A DNA stretch of 64,000 nucleotides from Mesorhizobium shangrilense (GTDB lineage Bacteria > Pseudomonadota > Alphaproteobacteria > Rhizobiales > Rhizobiaceae), in assembly GCF_028826155.1 (NCBI RefSeq), contig NZ_JAQGPN010000001.1:1803501-1867500 (forward strand), given 5' to 3'. The position numbers and the translations under genes are program-made. Below the pieces are notes generated by a model, which was given only the letters and a program-made list of their open reading frames with translations, searched no databases and had not been told where the DNA came from. This document shows positions 1-8,265 of the stretch, in pieces. Each line of letters opens with the position of its first letter. Positions within the stretch are counted from its first letter, which is position 1.

Positions 1-534
1 GCCGGTCGGGTTGGCAGGCGAGTTGAGGATGATGAGCCGCGTCTTCGGCGTGATCAGCGCCAGCGTCTCCTCCGCGGAGAAGGCAAAGCCGTTCTCCTCG
101 CGGATCGGCACCGGCACCGGCGCAGCGCCAGTGAACTCGATCATGGAGCGGTAGATCGGGAAGCCGGGATCGGGATAGAGGATCTCGGCGCCGGGTTCGC
201 CGAACATGACGATTGCCGCGTACATGGTCGGCTTGCCGCCGGGCAGGATCATGACGTTTTCGGGCGATACCTCGACGCCGGTGAGCGCCAGGGTGCGACG
301 CACGACCGCCTCGCGGGTGGCGAGCAGGCCGGTGGCCGGCGTATAGCCGTGGTGGCCGTCGCGCAGCGCCTTGATGGCGGCCTCGACGATGTGGGGCGGC
401 GTCTTGAAGTCGGGCTGGCCGATGCCGAGGTTGATGATGTCGCGGCCCTCGGCGGCGAGCGCGGTGGCGCGGGCCAGCACGGCGAAGGCGTTCTCCTCGC
501 CGAGGCGATCAAAAGCCGGAACTGTTTGGAGCAT
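1..534 (-). CDS. PLP-dependent class I/II aminotransferase, C-terminus beyond window
   Basis: This is the N-terminal ~178 residues of a fold-type I aminotransferase of the aspartate aminotransferase family, which transfers amino groups between amino acids and 2-oxo acids in the cytoplasm using pyridoxal phosphate. The reading frame begins MLQTVPAFDRLGEENAFAVL and contains the family segments INLGIGQPDF near residue 37, HGYTPATGL near residue 73 and NSPANPTG at the window edge, where Asn and Pro belong to the substrate/cofactor pocket. The Schiff-base lysine lies outside the window. The gene is divergent from the GNAT gene, with an 85-nt gap that must hold both promoters. Substrate specificity cannot be judged from this fragment. 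Confidence 0.88.
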   Translation of the reverse strand, partial: MLQTVPAFDRLGEENAFAVLARATALAAEGRDIINLGIGQPDFKTPPHIVEAAIKALRDGHHGYTPATGLLATREAVVRRTLALTGVEVSPENVMILPGGKPTMYAAIVMFGEPGAEILYPDPGFPIYRSMIEFTGAAPVPVPIREENGFAFSAEETLALITPKTRLIILNSPANPTG

Positions 535-619
535 TTTCCCTATCCATCTGGTTCTTTGGCGCAAAGTGCGTTTGTGCGAGCGTCCCGCGCGGTTTGTCAA
601 AGGGTGAAAGCGATTTCGC

Positions 620-1303
620 ATGTCGGACGATCTGAAAAACTGGCAGCCTCGGCCCCGGCCGCAACGCGTGACGCTGGAAGGGCGCTACGTCCGGCTGGAA
701 CCCCTCGACCCCGCCAGGCACGGCGACGGCCTTTTCGAAGCGTCGAGCGTGCCCGACGCGAATGAGCGCTTTCGCTGGCTGGCCGAGTACCCGCCGCAGG
801 ACCGTGCCGCCTACCAGCCATGGCTGGAGAAGGCGGCGGCGAGCGAAGACCCGCTGTTCTTCGTGGTCATCGACAAGGTTTCGGGCAAGATTGCCGGGCG
901 GCAGACCCTCATGCGCATCGAGCCGGCCTTCGGGGTCATCGAGATCGGCAACATCTACTGGGGTCCCCTGATCTCGCGCAAGCCGGCGGCGACCGAGGCG
1001 CAGTTCCTGTTCATGCAGTACGTTTTCGACCAGCTTGGCTACCGGCGCTACGAGTGGAAGTGCAACAACCGCAACGAACCCTCGAAGCGCGCGGCGGAGC
1101 GTTTCGGGTTCACCTTCGAGGGCATCTTCCGCCAGCATCTCGTCGTCAAGGGCGAGAACCGCGACACTGCCTGGTATTCGATCATCGACAAGGAGTGGCC
1201 TTCGCTCGCCCGAGCCTATATGGACTGGCTGGACCCGGCGAATTTCGACGCCGGGGGCAACCAGAAGCAACGGCTGGAAGAGTTTCGCGCCGCAGCGCGA
1301 TAG
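620..1303 (+). CDS. GNAT family N-acetyltransferase (RimJ/RimL-like)
   Basis: The 227-residue protein has the layout of RimJ/RimL-type GNAT acetyltransferases, which move an acetyl group from acetyl-CoA to an amine. Near residues 18-25 it has the typical opening GRYVRLEPLD, followed by a long acceptor-binding segment, the IEIGNIYWGP strand and the late helix containing KCNNRNEPSKRAAERFGF, where a GNAT fold binds CoA before the final strand (FEGIFRQHLVVKGENRDTAWYSI). The acceptor substrate is unknown. It lies 12 nt upstream of the CDF exporter gene and probably shares its transcript. No signal peptide or membrane segment is visible, so it should be cytoplasmic. Confidence 0.87.
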   Translation: MSDDLKNWQPRPRPQRVTLEGRYVRLEPLDPARHGDGLFEASSVPDANERFRWLAEYPPQDRAAYQPWLEKAAASEDPLFFVVIDKVSGKIAGRQTLMRIEPAFGVIEIGNIYWGPLISRKPAATEAQFLFMQYVFDQLGYRRYEWKCNNRNEPSKRAAERFGFTFEGIFRQHLVVKGENRDTAWYSIIDKEWPSLARAYMDWLDPANFDAGGNQKQRLEEFRAAAR

Positions 1304-1315
1304 AGCGGACAAACC

Positions 1316-2314
1316 ATGTCGCATTCGCATGGCGGGCATGACCACGGGCATGAGCATGGGCAAGACGAGGGCCATGCTCGCGGGAGAGGCCATGACCATT
1401 CCCATGCCGGGCACAGCCATGGCCCCGGCGTGCATGTTCATGAGAACACCGACAAGAAGCGCGTCCTGATCGCCGCCTGCCTGACCGGCGGGTTCATGAT
1501 CGTCGAGGCGGCAGGCGGCTGGATCACCGGCTCGCTGGCGCTCTTGGCGGACGCCGGCCACATGCTGACGGATTCGATCGCGCTCTGGCTCGCTTGGTAT
1601 GCGTTCCATCTCGGCGAGCGGCCGGCGACTATGCGCATGACCTACGGCTTCGGACGCGTGAAGACGCTGGTCGCCTACACCAACGGCGTCACCATCTTCG
1701 CCATCGCATTGTGGATCGTCTACGAAGCGATCGTGCGGTTCCTCGACCCGCCGCCGGTGCTGGGCGGCCCGATGCTTGTCGTGGCGGTCGTCGGGCTTCT
1801 GGTCAACATCGCCGGCTTCGTGGTCCTGCACGGCGGCGACCGGGAGAGCCTGAACATGCGCGGGGCGATACTGCATGTGATGGGCGACATGCTTGGCTCG
1901 GCTGCCGCGATCGTCGCCGCGATCATCATCCTGGCGACCGGCTGGACGCCGATCGATCCGATCCTCTCGGTGCTGGTCGCGGTGCTCATCCTGTCGACGG
2001 CGTGGCGGCTGATGAAGGAAGCGGCGCATGTCCTGCTGGAGGGTGTGCCCGAGAGCCTCGACCGCGACGGCATCGCGCGCGACCTCGAAGCCTCCGTCAG
2101 CGGCGTCCGCGAAATCCACCACATGCATGTCTGGTCTATCGACGGGTCCCGCAACATGGCGACGCTGCACGCCTGCCTCGTGGAGGGAACCGATCCTCAC
2201 GGCGCCGTGTCGGCCATCAAGGCGCGGCTGGCGACCCGCCACGGGATCGCGCATGCGACGGTAGAGCCGGAATACGGGCAGTGCGCCGATGCGCGGCCCG
2301 AGCATCTGCACTGA
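1316..2314 (+). CDS. Cation diffusion facilitator (CDF) heavy-metal exporter, CzcD/ZitB-like
   Basis: This 332-residue inner-membrane antiporter should export Zn2+ or related divalent cations in exchange for protons. The first ~45 residues are strongly His-rich (HSHGGHDHGHEHG and further HxH runs), as in zinc CDF proteins. Six hydrophobic segments follow from about residue 45. The two metal-site motifs of the family are present: HxxxD in LLADAGHMLTDS (TM2) and HxxxD in HVMGDMLGS (TM5). The C-terminal ~80 residues form the usual cytoplasmic ferredoxin-like regulatory domain (REIHHMHVWSIDGS). Length is normal for CzcD/ZitB. The His-rich tail suggests zinc, but cobalt or nickel cannot be excluded, and a NicO exporter is encoded 4 kb away. 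Confidence 0.93.
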   Translation: MSHSHGGHDHGHEHGQDEGHARGRGHDHSHAGHSHGPGVHVHENTDKKRVLIAACLTGGFMIVEAAGGWITGSLALLADAGHMLTDSIALWLAWYAFHLGERPATMRMTYGFGRVKTLVAYTNGVTIFAIALWIVYEAIVRFLDPPPVLGGPMLVVAVVGLLVNIAGFVVLHGGDRESLNMRGAILHVMGDMLGSAAAIVAAIIILATGWTPIDPILSVLVAVLILSTAWRLMKEAAHVLLEGVPESLDRDGIARDLEASVSGVREIHHMHVWSIDGSRNMATLHACLVEGTDPHGAVSAIKARLATRHGIAHATVEPEYGQCADARPEHLH

Positions 2315-2354
2315 CGAGAATCCATCAACCAAGCCGATTGTGAGAGGAATTAGG

Positions 2355-3113
2355 ATGGCGGGAAGACTGAAGGGGAAGATCGCGGTCGTCACTGCCGCTG
2401 GGCAGGGGATCGGGCGGGCGATCGCCGAACTGTTCGTGGCCGAGGGAGCGACCGTCTATGCGTCGGACGTCCAGCGCGACAAGCTCGAGGGACTGGCCCG
2501 CGCCAAGAAGGCGAAGCTCGACGTGCTCTCGACCAAGGCGGTCGAGGCGTATGCGGCCAAGGTCGGCGAGATCGACATCCTGGTGAACGTCGCCGGCTAC
2601 GTGCATCACGGCAGCGCGCTGACGACGAGCGAGAAGGACTGGGATTTCTCCTTCGACCTGAACGTGAAGTCCATGCACCGCACCATCAAGGCGTTTCTGC
2701 CGGGAATGCTGGCGCGTGCCAAGGCGAGTGGAAAGACATCTTCGATCGTCAACGTCGCCTCGGGTGCCTCATCGATCCGCGGCATCCCGAACCGCTACGC
2801 CTATGGCGCCAGCAAGGCGGCGGTGATCGGGCTGACCAAGGCAGTGGCGGCCGACTACATCCGCGACGGCGTGCGCTGCAACGCCATTGCGCCGGGCACC
2901 TTCAAGTCGCCGTCCTGGGAGGACCGGGTCGATTCGCTCGGCAAGGAATGGGGCAGCAAGGAAAAGGCGATGGAGATGTTCGTCCAGCGCCAGCCCATGG
3001 GCCGTGTCGGCGACGCCATCGAGATCGCGCCCATCGTGGTCTATCTCGCATCCGACGAGGCGGCGTTCACCACGGGGACGGTGATACCGGTCGACGGCGG
3101 CTTTTCATTGTGA
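2355..3113 (+). CDS. SDR family NAD(P)-dependent oxidoreductase
   Basis: The 252-residue protein is a classical short-chain dehydrogenase. It has the cofactor-binding glycine motif TAAGQGIG at residues 13-20, VNVAG at the end of beta-4, a catalytic serine in VNVASGASS and the YxxxK pair in YAYGASK. The C-terminal DGG motif (VIPVDGGFSL) is also typical. The overall pattern resembles type 2 3-hydroxybutyrate dehydrogenase (BDH2/DHRS6-like) and sugar dehydrogenases of rhizobia, but the substrate is not certain. The ATG at 2355 starts at the usual SDR N-terminus (MAGRLKGKIAVVTAAG) after GAGAGGAATTAGG; an in-frame ATG at 2289 would overlap the upstream gene. It precedes the small membrane protein and DenD-like genes on the same strand. 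Confidence 0.92.
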   Translation: MAGRLKGKIAVVTAAGQGIGRAIAELFVAEGATVYASDVQRDKLEGLARAKKAKLDVLSTKAVEAYAAKVGEIDILVNVAGYVHHGSALTTSEKDWDFSFDLNVKSMHRTIKAFLPGMLARAKASGKTSSIVNVASGASSIRGIPNRYAYGASKAAVIGLTKAVAADYIRDGVRCNAIAPGTFKSPSWEDRVDSLGKEWGSKEKAMEMFVQRQPMGRVGDAIEIAPIVVYLASDEAAFTTGTVIPVDGGFSL

Positions 3114-3195
3114 AGTCCGCATGAGCGGGGCCGGCACGCGCTGGCACGAACGTGGAAGCGGCGCCCCGAAGCACGGGGCGCTCATGGGAAGGTGA

Positions 3196-3396
3196 ATGGA
3201 CAAGAACAACCGCAATTCCGCCATCGCTGCGGCGATCATCCTGCTCGGCTTCGGGCTGGTCGCATTTCTGATGCCGCGCATCATGGTCGCAGTCGGCAAC
3301 TATTCGACGGCAGCGGCGGGGGCGATCGCGGTCGCCTTCGTCGCGGCTTTCTTTCTGTTGTTCTGGCTGCGCGGGCGCAGCCGTGGAGGAGAATGA
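3196..3396 (+). CDS. Small two-helix membrane protein, function unknown
   Basis: This 66-residue protein has two hydrophobic segments, about residues 9-30 (AIAAAIILLGFGLVAFLMP) and 37-57 (AAGAIAVAFVAAFFLLFWL), flanked by a charged N-terminus (MDKNNRN) and a basic tail (RGRSRGGE). It is therefore a small inner-membrane hairpin protein. Its stop codon lies 1 nt before the DenD-like ATG, so the two genes should be co-transcribed and translated together. I do not recognise a family and make no functional claim. The start at 3196 follows GGGAAGG at a good ribosome-binding distance. Confidence 0.68.
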   Translation: MDKNNRNSAIAAAIILLGFGLVAFLMPRIMVAVGNYSTAAAGAIAVAFVAAFFLLFWLRGRSRGGE

Positions 3397-3397
3397 C

Positions 3398-4372
3398 ATG
3401 CGCATCCTGATGACGGGCGCGGCCGGCATGATCGGCCGCAAGCTGACCAGCCGGCTGATCAAGGACGGGACGCTTCGGGGTCGGAAGATCACCGCGCTGG
3501 ACCTGCACGACATCGTGCCGGCCCAGACGCCGGATGCACCCGGTATCGCCATCCGGACGTTGACGGGCGACATGGCCGATGCGGGCGCCGCCGAAAAACT
3601 GATCGCCGACCGGCCGGACGTCATCTTCCACCTCGCCGGCATCGTCTCCGGCGAAGCCGAGGCGAATTTCGACCTCGGCTATCGGGTGAACTTCGACGGC
3701 ACGCGGGCGCTGCTCGATGCCGTCAGACTGGCGGAAGGCTATCAGCCGCGGCTGGTCTTCGCCTCGACGATCGCGGTCTATGGCGGGCCATTCCCGGACG
3801 TCATTCCGGACGATTTCCAGCAGGCGCCGCTGTCTTCCTACGGGACGCAGAAGCTGATGAGCGAACTGCTGCTCACCGATTTTACGCGGCGGGGCTTTCT
3901 CGACGGCATCGGCATCAGGCTGCCGACCATCTGCGTGCGGCCCGGCAAGCCGAACAAGGCGGCGTCCGGCTTCTTCTCCGGCATCATCCGCGAGCCGCTG
4001 GCGGGGCAGGAGGCGATCCTGCCCGTGCCGCGCACCGTGCTGCACACCCATGCCAGCCCGCGCGCCGCTGTTGGCTTCCTGATGCATGGGGCGGAGATCG
4101 ACGGGGCCAAGGTCGGCCCGCGCCGCAACCTGACCATGCCCGGCGTCGCCGTGACAGTCGGCGAGCAGATCGAGGCGCTGCGCCGCGTCGCCGGCGAGGA
4201 CGCCGTCAAGCTGATCCGGGAGGAGCACGACGAGGCGGTCTGGGGAATCGTGAAGAACTGGGCCACGCGCTTCGAGGCGAAGCGTGCAAAGGAACTCGGC
4301 TTCAAGGCCGAGGCGAGCTTCGACGAGATCGTCAAGGCGTATATCGAGGACGAAGTCGGCCGTAGCGCATAG
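3398..4372 (+). CDS. denD: D-erythronate dehydrogenase-like NAD-dependent epimerase/dehydratase
   Basis: The 324-residue protein is an extended SDR of the NAD-dependent epimerase/dehydratase class. It opens with the Rossmann motif TGAAGMIG at residues 6-13, and has HLAGIVSGEAE, VFASTIAVYGG and the catalytic YxxxK in SSYGTQK. The combined pattern, especially HLAGIVSGEAEANFDLGYRV and IRLPTICVRPGKPNKAASGF (split here for length), matches DenD, which oxidises D-erythronate at C2 in bacterial acid-sugar catabolism. The partner genes denK, denG or otn genes are not in this window, so the pathway assignment rests on family resemblance alone. The ATG at 3398 is preferred over 3383 because MRILMTGAAG is the usual start. 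Confidence 0.8.
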   Translation: MRILMTGAAGMIGRKLTSRLIKDGTLRGRKITALDLHDIVPAQTPDAPGIAIRTLTGDMADAGAAEKLIADRPDVIFHLAGIVSGEAEANFDLGYRVNFDGTRALLDAVRLAEGYQPRLVFASTIAVYGGPFPDVIPDDFQQAPLSSYGTQKLMSELLLTDFTRRGFLDGIGIRLPTICVRPGKPNKAASGFFSGIIREPLAGQEAILPVPRTVLHTHASPRAAVGFLMHGAEIDGAKVGPRRNLTMPGVAVTVGEQIEALRRVAGEDAVKLIREEHDEAVWGIVKNWATRFEAKRAKELGFKAEASFDEIVKAYIEDEVGRSA

Positions 4373-4526
4373 CGGCCCGACCGGCTCCCCGTTGGCGCTC
4401 GCTCCATCATCCGCCCGCGGGCAACTTCGCCCCGGGACCGGGGAACAGTACATTCGCGCAACGCGGGACGGCTCCATGCCGTCGAACCGCCTTCAGCCGC
4501 AAAGACGCCGGCATGACGGGCGTTCG

Positions 4527-5219
4527 CTACGCGGGCTTTGATTTCACATAAGAGATGTAGCCGCGAACGTCGGCGGCGGGTTCGGAATATGCCGCGCCCA
4601 AAGTTTCCTCCATCGACGCCACATATCGCTTGGCCCAATCCGGCAGCGGATAGTCGATGACGGCCAGGAACTCGAGTGTCGCGGCAAGGCGAATGTCTGC
4701 GATGGACGGCTTGTCGCCGCCGATGAAGGGCGCGTCGCCCATGTAGAATGTGCGGAACACCTCGAGCGGTTCGGCCAGCGCCTCGACCGCCGCCTTCCGG
4801 GCTGTTTCCTTGGACGTCGCGTCGGCTTCGCTGTGCCCGACCTCGCCGGGATACTGCGGGAAGCCGAGCATGGGGTAGGTGGCGCGGGCCAGATATGGAT
4901 AGAAGGTGCCGATCAGATAGAACATCGCGCTGTCGATCATCGCGCGTTTCGCCGGATCCTTCGGGTAGAACTGCTCCAGCCCGTGCTTGTTGCAGAAGTA
5001 CTGCATGATCGCGCAGCTTTCCCAAAGCGCACCCTTGGGCAGCCCGGTGTCCTCGATCATCGGCGTGAGGTGCGCGGGATTGCGCGCCAGGAAGTCGGGC
5101 TGCCGCGTCTGGCCGAAGACGTCGTGCTCGCTGAACGGGATGCCGGCTGCGCGAAGGAACACCCGCGCCGTCATGTTGTTGACGCTCGGCTTGATGATGC
5201 TGAGCTTGACCGTCGACAT
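4527..5219 (-). CDS. Glutathione S-transferase family protein
   Basis: This 230-residue cytosolic GST has an N-terminal thioredoxin-like domain (about residues 5-85) and an all-helical C-terminal domain. It starts VKLSIIKPSVNNMTARVFL, carries the cis-proline segment HLTPMIED and the glutathione-contacting ESCAIMQYF, and the C-terminal N-capping box region FIGGDKPSIADIRLAATLEF. Such enzymes conjugate glutathione to electrophiles or act in dehalogenation and isomerisation; the class cannot be fixed by eye. It lies 21 nt downstream of the VOC-family gene on the same strand, and this GST plus VOC pairing suggests a shared detoxification or aromatic-degradation task. Confidence 0.9.
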   Translation of the reverse strand: MSTVKLSIIKPSVNNMTARVFLRAAGIPFSEHDVFGQTRQPDFLARNPAHLTPMIEDTGLPKGALWESCAIMQYFCNKHGLEQFYPKDPAKRAMIDSAMFYLIGTFYPYLARATYPMLGFPQYPGEVGHSEADATSKETARKAAVEALAEPLEVFRTFYMGDAPFIGGDKPSIADIRLAATLEFLAVIDYPLPDWAKRYVASMEETLGAAYSEPAADVRGYISYVKSKPA

Positions 5220-5240
5220 TCAATTCCTCCCCATCGCTGT

Positions 5241-5822
5241 TCAGTAAGGATTCTTCGGCTCTCGGTCCGGCGACAGCGTTGCGCGGGAGCGTGCCGTCAG
5301 CGCTTCGATGGCGTCGGCCAGATGGACCTCCGCGATGGCATAGTCGTTGCGCTTCAGCCTGATGTTGTGCGCTTCCATCAGCACGTCGGCGTGGGTGAAG
5401 CCGTGCGGCGGCTCGAAACGGTAGGATGCCAGTTCGATCAGCAGTCCCATCGGATCCTTGAAGTAGATGGAATCCATGAAGCCGCGGTCCTTGACGCCGC
5501 TGTGCTCGATGCCGCGCTCGTCAAGCCGCTCCACCGCCTGCAGGAAGGACACGCGCGAGACGGAGAAGGCGATATGGTGCACACAGCCGGGCTCGGTGGG
5601 CGTCCGGCGCGGGTCCGGCGTTCGCTCCTCGTTCGTGAAGATCGTGATGAGGCGTCCGTCGCCGGGATCGAAATAGAGATGATTTTCTGTGGCGCGATCG
5701 AGGTTCGGCTGCTCGAAGATGAAGGGCATGCCGAGCACGCCCTCCCAGAAATCGATCGATGTCTGCCTGTCGGCGCCGACCAGCGTGATGTGGTGGACGC
5801 CCTGCGATTGGAGCTTGCGCAT
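5241..5822 (-). CDS. VOC family protein (glyoxalase / extradiol dioxygenase-like)
   Basis: The 193-residue protein consists of two vicinal-oxygen-chelate beta-alpha-beta-beta-beta modules. The likely metal ligands are His in VHHITLVG near residue 9, His in VHHIAFSV near residue 83 and Glu in GLLIELASY near residue 132, the arrangement of glyoxalase-type and type I dioxygenase-type metalloenzymes. The tail of about 45 residues after the second module (NIRLKRNDYAIAEVHLADAI) is an extension I cannot assign. It is the first gene of a two-gene unit with the GST, and is divergent from the peptide-deformylase-like gene across a 99-nt gap. The actual substrate is unknown. Confidence 0.87.
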   Translation of the reverse strand: MRKLQSQGVHHITLVGADRQTSIDFWEGVLGMPFIFEQPNLDRATENHLYFDPGDGRLITIFTNEERTPDPRRTPTEPGCVHHIAFSVSRVSFLQAVERLDERGIEHSGVKDRGFMDSIYFKDPMGLLIELASYRFEPPHGFTHADVLMEAHNIRLKRNDYAIAEVHLADAIEALTARSRATLSPDREPKNPY

Positions 5823-5921
5823 GCATCGTCCTCTGCGGCTTAACGCTAACGGCGCAGGTTCGACTTTCGGCCGGACATTAGCAAAACTTCAGAGGGGCCG
5901 CCATGTTCTTGAGGGGTCGGT

Positions 5922-6422
5922 ATGGCTAGTCGACCGATCGTGATGTTCCCCGACGCGCGGCTGCGGGTCGTGGCGGAGCCCGTAGACCTTTTCGGCGCAG
6001 ACCTGCGCGCACTCGCCGATGACCTCGTCGATACGCTTCATTCGGTCGGGGCGATCGGCATCACCGCTCCGCATGTGGGCATCGCGAAGCGGCTGGTGGC
6101 GCTGCGTGCGGCTGCCGGAGAGCCGGTGCGCATCTACGTCAATCCGCAGGTTGCGTGGGCCACGGCGGAGACGGCGCGTCATACTGAAGGCAGCGTCTCC
6201 ATGCCGGGGGTGACGGAAGAGGTCGAACGGCCGGCGCGAGTGCGCGTCTCATATCGCGACCTCGACGGCGCGGAACAGGTGGAGGAGGCGGACGGCTTCC
6301 TCGCCGCCTGCCACCAGCACGAGATCGACCAGCTCGACGGCATGTTCTGGATCCAAAGATTGTCGCCGCTGAAGCGCGACAGGCTGGTCAAGAAGTTCCA
6401 GAAGCTGCAGAAGCGTGGGTAG
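5922..6422 (+). CDS. Peptide deformylase-like protein with altered metal-binding motifs
   Basis: The 166-residue protein has the length and order of motifs of bacterial peptide deformylase, which removes formyl groups from new proteins. All three signature motifs are altered. Motif I reads GITAPH (residues 46-51) where PDF has GLAAxQ. Motif II reads EGSVS (89-93) where the metal-binding Cys of EGCLS is replaced by Ser91. Motif III reads HEIDQ (133-137), keeping the first His and catalytic Glu134 but replacing the last His ligand with Gln137. It probably cannot hold the usual Fe2+/Zn2+ site, so deformylase activity is doubtful. It stands alone, convergent with nicO; a housekeeping def is presumably elsewhere. 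Confidence 0.8.
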   Translation: MASRPIVMFPDARLRVVAEPVDLFGADLRALADDLVDTLHSVGAIGITAPHVGIAKRLVALRAAAGEPVRIYVNPQVAWATAETARHTEGSVSMPGVTEEVERPARVRVSYRDLDGAEQVEEADGFLAACHQHEIDQLDGMFWIQRLSPLKRDRLVKKFQKLQKRG

Positions 6423-6431
6423 GAATTTCGC

Positions 6432-7517
6432 TCACGCGCTGAGGCTCGCCCCGAGCAGCAGCAGCCCGAGCAAAAAGACCATTCCCGCGCCGCCGATCTC
6501 GATCGCCGCGTGGATGCGGTTGCCCATGCGGCCGTCGCCGGCGAAGGCGACCGCCCAGTTCTTGGCGGTGACCGCCATGGTGGCGAGCGTCGCCACCATG
6601 ATCGCGGTGCCGAGCGCCATGGCGAAGACCGACAGGATGCCGGCCACCCACAGGCCGTTCAGGAACGCGAAGGTCAGGACGATCAATGCGCCGGAACACG
6701 GACGCAGGCCGACCGCGGCCACCGCGGACCATGCCGTCCGCCAGTCGAACCGGTCGCCCGACAGCATGGCCGGGTCCGGCGCGTGGCTGTGGCCGCAGCT
6801 CGCGCAGACCTCGCCGGCATGATGATGGTCGTGCGCGTGGTGATGGTGACGGTGATCGCCGTGGGCATGGTGGTGATGGTGGTGATGGCCGTGCCCGTGG
6901 TCACGATGCGCGTGGGGATGCGCTTGCGCCGCCGACAGGCTGACTGGCCGGCTACGGCCGAGGACGCCGGCCAGGCGCGGCCACGCCTTCTGCCACAGCA
7001 GCCAGGCGCCGAAGAGCGTGATCAGCGCATAGGATGCGATCTCCAGGAAGCGGGTCGCGTCGGTCATCGAGATGGAAGTCCCGCGCAGGGCAAGAAAGAC
7101 GACGGTCATCATCAGGATGGCGGTGAGCGCCTGCAGGAAGGCCGAGACGAAGGACAGCATCACGCCGCGCCTGAGCGCCACCTCGTTGGCCAGCATATAG
7201 GAGGAGATGACCGCCTTGCCGTGTCCCGGCCCCGCTGCGTGGAAGACGCCGTAGGCAAACGAGAGGCCGACCAGCGCCCAGGCGCCGCCGCCGCCGTCGC
7301 GCATCGACTTCAGGGCGCCGGTGAGCGACCGGTAGAAACCCTGCTGCTGCACGTTGATCCAGTTCATCAGACCCGCGAAGACGCCGGTCGAGGGCACGGT
7401 GGCCTCGTTGACGCCGATGCCCAGCGAACTCTGCGCATGCGCGCGCCCAAGGAAATGCGTGAGCACGTAGGCGACCAGGAGCAGGCCGAAGACGATGCGG
7501 ATGGTTTTCTTGCTCAT
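6432..7517 (-). CDS. NicO/RcnA-family nickel/cobalt exporter with His-rich loop
   Basis: This 361-residue inner-membrane protein belongs to the NicO/RcnA family, which exports Ni2+ and Co2+. It starts with a hydrophobic segment, has the family signature FHAAGPGHGKAVISSYML near residue 95, and a second signature VGLRPCSGALIVLTFAF near residue 275. Between them lies a loop of about 55 residues packed with histidines (HRDHGHGHHHHHHHAHGDH and more) and a CxxC (EVCASCGHSH), a likely metal sensor or buffer. Six or more membrane segments are predicted by eye. It is encoded 4 nt downstream of the DUF1007 gene, its usual partner, so the pair should act as one metal-efflux unit. Confidence 0.92.
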   Translation of the reverse strand: MSKKTIRIVFGLLLVAYVLTHFLGRAHAQSSLGIGVNEATVPSTGVFAGLMNWINVQQQGFYRSLTGALKSMRDGGGGAWALVGLSFAYGVFHAAGPGHGKAVISSYMLANEVALRRGVMLSFVSAFLQALTAILMMTVVFLALRGTSISMTDATRFLEIASYALITLFGAWLLWQKAWPRLAGVLGRSRPVSLSAAQAHPHAHRDHGHGHHHHHHHAHGDHRHHHHAHDHHHAGEVCASCGHSHAPDPAMLSGDRFDWRTAWSAVAAVGLRPCSGALIVLTFAFLNGLWVAGILSVFAMALGTAIMVATLATMAVTAKNWAVAFAGDGRMGNRIHAAIEIGGAGMVFLLGLLLLGASLSA

Positions 7518-7521
7518 CTGG

Positions 7522-8178
7522 TCATCCTCCGCAGGTCAGTTCGAGCCGCGTGGCAAAGATCTTGCTCATGTCGGTGCCGGCCGGATCGTTGAAGAACGCC
7601 TCGGTGAGGCTCTGCTGGTTCTGCGCCAGCGCCTCGTCCGGATCCGGTCGGATGACGGTGCGCGTGCAATTGGCCGGCATGCCGTTGACGGCCATCTGGT
7701 CGTCCCGGACGAATTCGATGGCCGTGTAGAAGGTCGGGTCGTAGACGCCGAAGTCGATCTTGCCGGCAAGCTTCAGCGGCTCTCTCGGCTTGCTCTGGAA
7801 GAGGATGATGAGCTGGTTGTCCTCGAAGTTGGCGAACAGCTCGTCCGTCTGCATCGCCACGTCCTTGCCGTCGAGGGTGACCAGCTGGAAGTAGCCGAAC
7901 TCGCCGATGGATTCGTAGACGGTCTTCGACACCTCTCTCAGCTCCGTTTCATCGAGCACGAGGTCCTGGTTGGCGTCGAACTCCATCAGGACGGTGCTGG
8001 AGAAGACGTCATCGAAGCGCCAGACATGCTTGAGGGCTGAAACGTTGCCGCCGGAGTCGATGTCGACGTCGAGGCGCGCCTCGGCGAAGACGTGAGGATG
8101 AACATATGCCGGCGTCGCGGCCGTCAGCGCAGCTAGGGCGGCGGCAGCGTGAATCGCAACTCGAGGGAGACTTCGCAT
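7522..8178 (-). CDS. DUF1007 family periplasmic protein, partner of NicO exporter
   Basis: The 218-residue protein has an N-terminal signal peptide (MRSLPRVAIHAAAALAALTA) followed by HPHVFAEARLDVDID, the opening of the DUF1007 family (HPHxF). DUF1007 proteins are regularly encoded directly upstream of NicO/RcnA-type exporters, as here with a 4-nt gap, and are thought to assist periplasmic metal handling, although the biochemical role is not established. The segment FDANQDLVLDETELREVS near residue 66 resembles an EF-hand-like D-x-N-x-D loop. The gene has an 87-nt gap to the LysR gene stop upstream, which must contain its promoter. Confidence 0.87.
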   Translation of the reverse strand: MRSLPRVAIHAAAALAALTAATPAYVHPHVFAEARLDVDIDSGGNVSALKHVWRFDDVFSSTVLMEFDANQDLVLDETELREVSKTVYESIGEFGYFQLVTLDGKDVAMQTDELFANFEDNQLIILFQSKPREPLKLAGKIDFGVYDPTFYTAIEFVRDDQMAVNGMPANCTRTVIRPDPDEALAQNQQSLTEAFFNDPAGTDMSKIFATRLELTCGG

Positions 8179-8265
8179 GGGCTGTAAGGAAACCTCAGGA
8201 AACAGTGGAGATCGGACCCAAAGCGGGCGGAAATTGGACGGGGGCGGCGGGTGCGTCAGAGATGC

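Noticed and set aside
509..2392. Long open frame of 627 codons on the minus strand opposite the GNAT and CDF genes
   Set aside because: It is antisense to two genes with clear family motifs, and its composition (Arg, His, Asp-rich without fold) is that of a GC-rich shadow frame.
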